64,000 nt of DNA from positions 26,811 through 90,810 of the forward strand of contig CAYOHP010000010.1 of the NCBI GenBank assembly GCA_964403795.1. Direction: 5' to 3'. The position numbers and the translations under genes were made by a program. Shown piece by piece: positions 8,081 to 14,462 of this stretch. Each line of letters begins with the position of its first letter. Position 1 is the first letter of the stretch. Source of the stretch: CAYOHP01 sp964403795 [NCBI: uncultured bacterium] (lineage in GTDB: Bacteria > Muiribacteriota > UBA6191 > CAZXTJ01). The notes beneath the pieces are model-generated. The model was given only the letters and a program-made list of their open reading frames with translations. It did no database searches and was not told the origin of the DNA.

Positions 8081-9431
8081 TTGGAGCGGTGGGGGACCCG
8101 GGAGGATCGTCGGCCCCGTACTCCTTGAGGCGGCGCCGCAGGGTCCCGAGCGAGATGCCCAGGGCGCGGGCGGCGGCAGTCTTGTTGCCCCCGGCCTCGG
8201 CGAGGGCGGAGAGGATCATGGCCTTCTCGGCGTCCTCGATCCGGGTGGGCGGCGGGGCGGGTCGGGGGGAGGTACCGGAGGCGCCGGGAGCTTCCGGCAG
8301 CAACAGGTGCTCCGCCTCCAGGGGACCGGGCGGGGCCAGGTAGCTGGCGCGCTCGAGCGCGTTGCGCAGGGCCCGCACGTTCCCGGGCCAGGGATGGGCG
8401 ACCAGCGCGGCCTCGGCGCCGGGCGAGAGGGTCCGGCCGGGAGCCAGACGAGCCAGCAGGGTGCGGGCGATCCCGGGGATGTCCTCGGGACGATCCCGCA
8501 GCGGAGGGAGGGTGAGGGTGACGACCGCCAGTCGATGGTAGAGGTCCTCCCGGAAGGTCCCCTCGCTCACCATGCGGGGCAGATCGCGGTGGGTGGCGGC
8601 CACCAGCCGGACGTCGACCGGGACGGGCTTGTCGGTACCGACCGCGACCACCTCACGGCTCTCCAGGACCCGAAGCAGACGGGGCTGGAGGTCCAGCGGA
8701 AGCTCGCCGATCTCGTCCAGGAACAGGGTGCCGCGGTCGGCCCTCCTGAGGGCCCCTTCGCGGGCCTCGGCGGCCCCCGTGAAGGCGCCCTTGGCGTGCC
8801 CGAAGAGATCCGACCGGATCAGCTCGGGATCGGCCGAGGCAGCGTCGAAGACCACCAGCGGCCCGGATCGACCCGAGAGTTCGTGGAGGGTCCGGGCGAC
8901 GAGCTCCTTGCCGGTCCCCGACTCGCCCAGTACCAGGACGCTGGCGGGGGTGGGCCCGAGCGCCCGGAGCAGCGCGAAGACCTTCCGCATGGCGGGACTC
9001 CCGCCCACCAGACTGCAGAGGCTCTCCTCCTCCGAGATCATCGCCCGGTGTTCGGCGGTCCGGCGTTCCACCCGGAGGCAGGTCCCGCCCAGCTCGACCT
9101 CGGTCCCCGGTTCGAGGTCGGCCTCGGTGATCCTGAGGCCCCGCACCCGGATGCCATTGGTCGACCCGCAATCCCGGATCACCAGCCGTCCCGGCAGGAC
9201 CCGGACCTCGGCGTGGCGGCGCGAGACCGCCGGGTCGGTGAGCACCAGATCGGCCTCCCGGCCCGACCCGATCCGCACCACCGGGAGCTCGAAGCCCGCT
9301 TCCCGGCCCTGGTCGGGCCCCCGCACCACCACCAGGCGGATCCCCTCGATCGAGAGCTTCACGCCCCGCGGTCCGGCGTCGAGGCGCAACGTCGCCGTCG
9401 GGTCCAGCGGGCTCGGGTCCTGGCGCGACAA
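8076..9431 (-). CDS. FHA-domain sigma54-dependent transcriptional activator
   Basis: A 451-residue regulator with three recognisable domains. An N-terminal FHA phosphothreonine-binding domain (about 30-125) carries GSGREADLVLTD, SRRHAEV and CGSTNG. A central AAA+ domain (about 140-375) carries Walker A GESGTGKE (169-176), the sigma54-contacting GAFTGA loop (215-220) and FLDEIGELPLDLQPRLLRVLE. A C-terminal Fis-type helix-turn-helix (about 405-445) carries NKTAAARALGISLGTLRRRL. FHA-type enhancer-binding proteins respond to Ser/Thr kinases instead of histidine kinases; two kinase genes and a sigma54 promoter lie within 15 kb. The intact GAFTGA loop predicts a true sigma54 activator. Its target promoters cannot be fixed from sequence; the one at 2567 is a candidate. 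Confidence 0.95.
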   Translation of the reverse strand: MSRQDPSPLDPTATLRLDAGPRGVKLSIEGIRLVVVRGPDQGREAGFELPVVRIGSGREADLVLTDPAVSRRHAEVRVLPGRLVIRDCGSTNGIRVRGLRITEADLEPGTEVELGGTCLRVERRTAEHRAMISEEESLCSLVGGSPAMRKVFALLRALGPTPASVLVLGESGTGKELVARTLHELSGRSGPLVVFDAASADPELIRSDLFGHAKGAFTGAAEAREGALRRADRGTLFLDEIGELPLDLQPRLLRVLESREVVAVGTDKPVPVDVRLVAATHRDLPRMVSEGTFREDLYHRLAVVTLTLPPLRDRPEDIPGIARTLLARLAPGRTLSPGAEAALVAHPWPGNVRALRNALERASYLAPPGPLEAEHLLLPEAPGASGTSPRPAPPPTRIEDAEKAMILSALAEAGGNKTAAARALGISLGTLRRRLKEYGADDPPGSPTAPT

Positions 9432-9503
9432 GCCGGTGCCTCCCTTCGGGGTCCCGGGTCAGGGTACCGGATCCGCGGTCGGCGACCTCTCCGGTGAGCC
9501 CGC

Positions 9504-10292
9504 CTACCCGGGCGGGGCCAAGAGCAGCGACAGATCGGTGAGCAGCCGGGCCATGGCCTCCGGATCGCTCGTCTCGTAGCTGCCCCGGAGCCCCGCCGCC
9601 CCGTCGACCAGGAAGACCCGGGTCGAGTGCATGAGCTCGGAGCCGCTCCCCAGGTAGAACCCTCGGGCCGCCAGCTTCGTCACCTCGAGCCGGCTCCCGG
9701 TGGCGAGCAGCCAGCGCTCCGGCACCCGGCCCTTGGTCTCGCCCCAGAGCCGTAGCGCCTCGGGCGTGTCCCGCTCGGGATCGACGCTCACCGAGACCAA
9801 GAGCGCCCCCTCGGGGATGGCGTGCTGCAGCACCGCCACCGCGTCGGCCACCGCAGGACAGGTCCCGGCGCAGCGGGTGAACAGGAACGACGCCACCCAG
9901 GGTCGTCCCGCCAGCCGGGCCAGGTCGAGCCGCGACCCGTCGCTCTCCACCAGCCGGAAATCCCCCACCCGGGCGTACCAGGGCACCGACGGGGCGAGTG
10001 CCCCCGGCGGCGGGGACGAGGCCGAGGGGAACCGGACCAGCAGCTCGGGGTGGTCGTGCTCGTGGGCCGGACCCGCCGGCACTGGACGGGGCGAGTGCCG
10101 CTCCCTCACCTTGGCGGTCCAGAGCCCGAGCACCAGGGTTCCGAGGACCAGCACCAGCTTGAACAAGGCCGGCAGCTCCGGCAGGGGTGGGGAAGGCCGG
10201 GAGCCGTGCCCCGGGCCGGGCTCCACGGTCCCGGCGCGGCCCGCGTCGTTCGGCGAGGCCTGGGTCCCGGCGGCCGTCGACGGAGCGGACAT
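9504..10292 (-). CDS. SCO1/SenC-family copper chaperone-like protein
   Basis: 262 residues. A hydrophilic N-terminal tail is followed by one membrane anchor (about 44-60, FKLVLVLGTLVLGLW). A short His cluster HEHDH (77-81) comes next, then a thioredoxin-fold domain. The SCO copper ligands are present: CAGTC (Cys141, Cys145) and a downstream His (His222 in LMHSTRVFLVD), with VSVSVDPERDTPEAL between them. Such proteins deliver copper to the CuA site of cytochrome c oxidase or act as periplasmic thiol reductases. No oxidase subunit gene lies in this window, so the partner is unknown. It reads the same way as the two-span membrane gene 60 bases upstream and may be cotranscribed with it. Confidence 0.9.
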   Translation of the reverse strand: MSAPSTAAGTQASPNDAGRAGTVEPGPGHGSRPSPPLPELPALFKLVLVLGTLVLGLWTAKVRERHSPRPVPAGPAHEHDHPELLVRFPSASSPPPGALAPSVPWYARVGDFRLVESDGSRLDLARLAGRPWVASFLFTRCAGTCPAVADAVAVLQHAIPEGALLVSVSVDPERDTPEALRLWGETKGRVPERWLLATGSRLEVTKLAARGFYLGSGSELMHSTRVFLVDGAAGLRGSYETSDPEAMARLLTDLSLLLAPPG

Positions 10293-10352
10293 GGCGAGCG
10301 GTCTCCTCGGGGCAACGGCGTCCGGGCAGGGGCACCCGGACCGGCCCGGAGT

Positions 10353-10901
10353 CTACTCCTCGACGCCGGGGGCGAGCAGTTCCCCGACCCGGGCCTCGAC
10401 CCAGCGGGCCTCGGCCTCGTGATGGAATCCGCCTACGATCCGCTGCTCCCCGCCGCCCCGGAGATGCGCCACCAGGTCGTAGCTGGAGCTGGCGATGCCT
10501 TGGCTTGGGGAGCTGGCGGCGTTCCGATGGGTCACGATCGTGCGCACCTCGAGGTGCTCGATCCTCCCGGGATCGAGGTCGAGCTTCCCCGGGAACGGAA
10601 GGGGCCCGTGCCGGACCGCCAGCTTGCCGGGGGCAAGGTCGATCTCGGTCGCTTCGATGCGGAGCAGGACTCCTACGTAGGCCGTGAACAGGGCGAAGAG
10701 TGCCGGGGGAACCGGGAGGAAGGCGACCACCGGGTGGTCGATCCCCGCGAAGAGCCGCCCGACGCCGAGGGTCACCGCCGCCAGGACCAGCGACATCCCC
10801 AGGGCGAGGAACCCGAACGGGCTCTTCCACTCGTGGACGAGCCGCGAACCCGAAGCGAGCGGGACGATCCGGAATCCGGGAGGAGGGAGGGAAGGATCCA
10901 T
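10353..10901 (-). CDS. two-span membrane protein of unknown function
   Basis: 182 residues. Two adjacent hydrophobic segments (FGFLALGMSLVLAAVTLGVG and VAFLPVPPALFALFTAYVGV, about 29-75) form a hairpin. They are followed by a roughly 95-residue beta-rich cytosolic domain (IDLAPGKLAVRHGPLPF, IEHLEVRTIVT, YDLVAHLRGG) that resembles the bacterial PH-like fold of small membrane proteins. The assignment to that fold is a guess from strand pattern only. The gene starts 17 bases downstream of the 3' end of tRNA-Arg on the same strand, with no clear ribosome-binding site in between. Confidence 0.75.
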   Translation of the reverse strand: MDPSLPPPGFRIVPLASGSRLVHEWKSPFGFLALGMSLVLAAVTLGVGRLFAGIDHPVVAFLPVPPALFALFTAYVGVLLRIEATEIDLAPGKLAVRHGPLPFPGKLDLDPGRIEHLEVRTIVTHRNAASSPSQGIASSSYDLVAHLRGGGEQRIVGGFHHEAEARWVEARVGELLAPGVEE

Positions 10902-10918
10902 GGGGGAAGAGGGTGGGA

Positions 10919-10994
10919 TGGCGATCCCGACAGGATTTGAACCTGTGGCCCTCAGCTCCGCAAGCTGATGCTCTATCCACTGAGCTACGGGATC
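10919..10994 (-). tRNA. tRNA-Arg (anticodon GCG)
   Basis: A full cloverleaf can be drawn on the minus strand. The acceptor stem is GATCCCG/CGGGATC, followed by U8, the D-arm GCTC/GAGC with loop AGTGGATA, anticodon stem TCAGC/GCTGA with loop TTGCGGA (anticodon GCG, reads CGC), variable GGGCC and T-arm ACAGG/CCTGT. The discriminator is G and the CCA end is encoded. The body strongly resembles tRNA-Arg (GTAGCTCAG-GGATAGAG). Most bacteria read CGN Arg codons with an ACG anticodon modified to inosine, so GCG is noteworthy. Confidence 0.93.
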
Positions 10995-11089
10995 GCGAGG
11001 CTCCGGAGGAGCCCGGAAAGGCTATCACGCTGGAGGAGGGGGGGCAAGGAGGGGCGGGCTAGACTTGGAAGGACGGGAGGGTCGTCCGC

Positions 11090-11335
11090 ATGGCAGAGGC
11101 GGCCTGGTGGAAGGATGCGTCCGATCGCGAGAGCGTCGCCCAGGACGTTGCCAAGGCTCGGGGCATGACCGCCGCCGACCACGACCGCATCCTCTGCGAA
11201 CTCTGTGAGACGGCCGCCGAGTTCGTCTCCCAGCACCCCGATCCCCGCCGGACCCTCGCCTGGCAGGATCCGGTCCCGGCCTCGACCCGACGGCTCCTGG
11301 CGGAGGCCCGGGCGAGGTTCCGCCGTGGAGGCTGA
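11090..11335 (+). CDS. small hypothetical protein, first gene of a two-gene unit
   Basis: 81 residues, mostly helical and charged, with no signal peptide or membrane segment. ATG start; GGGAGGG lies about 9 bases upstream and a TAGACT element (possible -10) about 25 bases upstream. Motifs include CELCETAAEFV and, near the C-terminus, WQDPVPASTRRLLAEAR. Its stop overlaps the start of the next gene by 11 bases, so the two are probably translationally coupled. The layout of a small acidic or helical protein followed by a nucleotidyltransferase-like protein recalls minimal toxin-antitoxin type pairs, but that is inference. Confidence 0.7.
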   Translation: MAEAAWWKDASDRESVAQDVAKARGMTAADHDRILCELCETAAEFVSQHPDPRRTLAWQDPVPASTRRLLAEARARFRRGG

Positions 11336-11597
11336 GAGCCCGGCGGCGACCAGGGTCCGGACCGCGACCCTGGAGGGACGGCCCATCCGGGTCCTCTCCC
11401 CGGAGGATCTGGCGGTCTTCAAGCTGCTGTTCTTCCGAGGCAAGGACGTGGTCGACCTCGAGCGCCTGGTGGCCTTCCTCGGGCCGGAACTCGACCATGG
11501 ATACGTACGCAGCTGGGTCTCCGGGATGGTCGGCGAGGACGACGAGCGGATCGCTTGCTGGGATCGCATGGTCGAGGAGTTCGGCCGCTCCCGATAG
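11325..11597 (+). CDS. nucleotidyltransferase-family C-terminal-like protein (short)
   Basis: 90 residues from a GTG that overlaps the preceding stop. The core LSPEDLAVFKLLFFRGKDVV followed by DLERLVAF, YVRSWVSGMVGEDDERI and WDRMVEEFG matches what I remember of the C-terminal half of AbiEii/DUF6036-type nucleotidyltransferases. There the segment 'ED-x-FKLLFxR-KD-x-DLE' follows the catalytic palm. The N-terminal catalytic half with its GGxALxxHG and paired Asp motifs is missing, and the upstream ORF does not supply it. So this is either a naturally short stand-alone domain or a remnant. The start is uncertain; an in-frame start further upstream at 11205 would add residues with no recognisable catalytic motif. 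Confidence 0.65.
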   Translation: MEAESPAATRVRTATLEGRPIRVLSPEDLAVFKLLFFRGKDVVDLERLVAFLGPELDHGYVRSWVSGMVGEDDERIACWDRMVEEFGRSR

Positions 11598-11599
11598 GC

Positions 11600-13597
11600 T
11601 CAGCGACAGGCGGTGGGCAGCGCCGCGGCGGCGAGCTCGGGGGCCTTGCGGTACCACTGGCAGGCGAGGGTGAGGTCGGGCTTGCCGTCGGCGGTCCCGA
11701 TCCCGGAGGCGACCAGGTTGGCGTAGTGGAGGGCGGCCTCCCTGAGCCCCAGGCGGAAGGCCCGGTCGTAGTGTCCCCGGAAGCAGGTCCGCTGGGCCTC
11801 CTCCATGGGTTTCGGTTCGAGGTCGGGGATGTGGAGATCGCCGTCGTAGAGCTGGGTCTCGGCGATCGCCAGGCGGGCTTCCGGGGTCTGGAGCGCGGCC
11901 CCGGCGGCCTCCCAGAGCGGGCGGGCCTCCGAGGCCTGGGAACTGGCGGCGGCCGAATCCAGCACCAGCTCCGAGAGTCCGGTGATCCGTCTGCGGGCCC
12001 TCGGGTTCCCCAGGGCGATCGAGGTGAGCAGGTCCTCGAGTCCCCCGAAGACGTCCTGGGGCAGGCCTCTCCCCGTGATCTTGGCGTGTCCCAGGGTCTC
12101 GAAGCCGTAGGGATTGAAGCAGGCCGCAGCCCGATCGGCCCACGCCACAGCCTTGGCCGGGTCGAGCGGGACCGATTTCCCGTACTCGTAGGCCCAGGCG
12201 AGCCAGGCCATGGCCTGCTTCGAGCCTGCCTCCGCCGCGGTCTCGATGGCGACCCGCGGATCCCCGAGGTCTCCGGCCTCGAGCTTGCCCTTCTGGACCA
12301 GCCGGGCCAGGTCGTAGCGGGCCCGGGGCAGACCGAGCCGCGCCAGTTCCCGGAGCCAGGCCTCACCGGTCCGGCGCGGGTTCGAGAACTCGCCGAGGAT
12401 CCAGTTCTCGGCCTGGTCATGCACCCACGAAGTGGTGCCGGTCAGGGCGCGCTGTACCCGGAACCAGGCGATCCAGCGCGCCTCGACGTCGTGCTCCTTG
12501 GCCACTTCGATCTGCTGGGTCCAGGTCTCGCTCCAATCGGGCAAGGCCTCCAGCAGGCGGGTGGCGGCCAGGGTCCTCTCGTCCCTGGCCGCGAGCCGAC
12601 CGGGATCGTCGGCGGCGGGGACATAGCGATGAGCCGTGGGGAGGAGGGTCTCCAGGGTGGCCGGTGCCCCGGGCCTTCGAGGAGCCTGCCGGGCGAAGGC
12701 CAGCATCTGCTGGTCATCGCCTCCCCACCGGGTGAGCAGGGAGAAGAGCCGCGCCTCGTGGATCGCCAGGGAGCCGGGGATCGCCTGCCAGGCGCGCTCC
12801 CAGGTGGCCTCTCGCGCTCCCCGGTCGCCGATCTGCATCTCGAGCGCCATGAGGGATGCCCACGCTTCCGCGATCCCGGGGTCGCGCCCCAGCGCCGCCG
12901 ACAGGTCGCGGCGGGCGATCTCGCCGTGGAAGGCCATCGCCTCCTGCTGTCCCGGGCGGAGATAGCGCGCATAGAGATTGCCCCGCGCCTCGGACAGCAT
13001 CTCCTTGTGGTAGATGCCCGACACCGCCAGGGCGAAGGCCGAATCGGGGTGGGCATGTCTCCAGGCTGCGAGGGCTTCCTCGAGGCCGCCGACGCCGGAC
13101 ACGGCCCGGGCGAGAAGGTCGAAGCGGGAGCCTCCCCGGGTCGCCGGCTGCCGCCGGGCGTCGGCGGCCACCGATTCCGCGACCTCGAAGCGTCGGGTCC
13201 GCAGGGCCGAGAGGAAGGCCAGGAACAGGTCCCGGTTCGGGTCCGGAGGGAGCGGGAGGAGGACAGAGAAGCTAGGCTGGCCGCGCCTGGCGAAGGCGCG
13301 ATCCACTGCCGCCTTCCACAGGGGGAAGGCCGGCTGGGGGCGGTGGGCGACCGGTTCCGGACTCCTGGCCCGCCGGGGGTCCCATCCCAGGTAGGTCGCG
13401 GCCCTGGGGCGCGGGTACCAGCCAGCCAGCCGGACCGCGACGGGGGCCCAGGCACCGCATGCCTCCGGGGGGTTGGCGGACAGGTACTCGGTGAGCGCGA
13501 TCCCATCCTTCCCCTGCAGATCGCTCCGCATCGTGACCTCGCGCATGCTTGCGAGGCCCGCGAACACGCCGAGGCCGACCGCCACCCAGCGGCTCAT
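11600..13597 (-). CDS. Sel1/TPR-type repeat protein with N-terminal membrane anchor
   Basis: 665 residues. The ATG overlaps the stop of the upstream RING-finger gene by 4 bases (ATGA), so the two are coupled. The N-terminus has a short hydrophobic segment (WVAVGLGVFAGLA), either a signal or an anchor. Most of the protein is alpha-helical repeats: TPR-like units in the first two thirds (EALAAWRHAHPDSAFALAVS, AALGRDPGIAEAWASLMALE). These are followed by Sel1-type units (SKQAMAWLAWAYEYGKSVPL with DPAKAVAWADRAA). Repeat proteins of this kind are scaffolds. With its partner it may form a membrane complex facing the periplasm or the cytoplasm. No catalytic motif is visible. Confidence 0.8.
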   Translation of the reverse strand: MSRWVAVGLGVFAGLASMREVTMRSDLQGKDGIALTEYLSANPPEACGAWAPVAVRLAGWYPRPRAATYLGWDPRRARSPEPVAHRPQPAFPLWKAAVDRAFARRGQPSFSVLLPLPPDPNRDLFLAFLSALRTRRFEVAESVAADARRQPATRGGSRFDLLARAVSGVGGLEEALAAWRHAHPDSAFALAVSGIYHKEMLSEARGNLYARYLRPGQQEAMAFHGEIARRDLSAALGRDPGIAEAWASLMALEMQIGDRGAREATWERAWQAIPGSLAIHEARLFSLLTRWGGDDQQMLAFARQAPRRPGAPATLETLLPTAHRYVPAADDPGRLAARDERTLAATRLLEALPDWSETWTQQIEVAKEHDVEARWIAWFRVQRALTGTTSWVHDQAENWILGEFSNPRRTGEAWLRELARLGLPRARYDLARLVQKGKLEAGDLGDPRVAIETAAEAGSKQAMAWLAWAYEYGKSVPLDPAKAVAWADRAAACFNPYGFETLGHAKITGRGLPQDVFGGLEDLLTSIALGNPRARRRITGLSELVLDSAAASSQASEARPLWEAAGAALQTPEARLAIAETQLYDGDLHIPDLEPKPMEEAQRTCFRGHYDRAFRLGLREAALHYANLVASGIGTADGKPDLTLACQWYRKAPELAAAALPTACR

Positions 13598-14337
13598 GGT
13601 GCGTCCTCCGGAGCCGGCTTCTTCGCCGGGGCGGCGCGGGCTTCGCTGGCGTCGAGGCGGTGGAGCCAGACCCGGCTGGCCCCGCTGATCCGGGAGAGCG
13701 CCAGCGCCACCGGGTAGAAGATCACCAGGGACCAGACTGCGGCCCCCTTGAGGAAGGGCGTCAGGAAGCGCCACTGCCAGTGGATCCCGAGCGGATCGGT
13801 GATCAGGGAGTCGAAGAGGATCCCGATCGGGATCAGCATGCCGGTGACGGCGGTCAGCTCCCAGGGCGACAAGGAGAGCGGGGTCCCCTGGCGCTCGGCA
13901 AGGGCCCGCCGGAGGCGTCGATCGCCCTGCTCGGTGGAGGCTGCCAGGGCGGCCTTCCACTCCGGGTGGAAGCGGAGCGCCAGCCCGAGGAGCAGCCCCG
14001 CCACCAGGATCAGCGCTCCCAGACCGAGCACCGCCAGGCCCGAGCGGACCGGCAGGAGGCGAGGGTTGGCCAGGGTGGCGAGGAGCGCGATCGAGGTCGG
14101 CAACCCGAAGAACACGAGCGTGGTTCCGAGGGTGATCGCCTGGGCCTGGAGCGACGCCAGGCGGTAGGCCATGGGCCAGCCCGAGAGGTCGCTCGCTCCC
14201 TGGTCGGCGCAGGCGAAGATGGCGCAGCCGGGCACGTACTCCCAGCAGTCGGGGTGGTGCGGGGTCTGGCAGCGCGGGCAGACCCGGACCTCGCCCCCGG
14301 GCGCCTCCCCGCAGACCGGACACTTCGCCCCCGCCAT
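13594..14337 (-). CDS. RING-like zinc-finger membrane protein (Prok-RING type)
   Basis: 247 residues from the ATG just before the zinc finger; a TTG 36 bases upstream is possible. Residues 6-43 carry Cys6, Cys9, Cys20, Cys23, His28, Cys31, Cys38 and Cys43 in the arrangement CPVC...CPRCQTPHH-DC...GC-IFAC. This matches the prokaryotic RING-finger family that I associate with planctomycetes and myxobacteria. Four hydrophobic segments follow (about 65-90, 95-120, 155-180, 195-220), so the finger would sit at the membrane face. Such domains are proposed to act in ubiquitin-like or protein-interaction contexts; no ubiquitin-like or E2-like gene is visible here. Coupled to the Sel1/TPR gene downstream. 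Confidence 0.82.
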   Translation of the reverse strand: MAGAKCPVCGEAPGGEVRVCPRCQTPHHPDCWEYVPGCAIFACADQGASDLSGWPMAYRLASLQAQAITLGTTLVFFGLPTSIALLATLANPRLLPVRSGLAVLGLGALILVAGLLLGLALRFHPEWKAALAASTEQGDRRLRRALAERQGTPLSLSPWELTAVTGMLIPIGILFDSLITDPLGIHWQWRFLTPFLKGAAVWSLVIFYPVALALSRISGASRVWLHRLDASEARAAPAKKPAPEDAP

Positions 14338-14462
14338 GTCCTGGAAGGTACTCGGGCACTTGCCCGCCACCAAGCGATCGGCGGCGGGGCCGGGTCGGGG
14401 CCGGTGCGTGCCCTGCTCATGCGGCGCATCGGCGGCGAAGCGGGATGCGCTAGGGTCCGACC

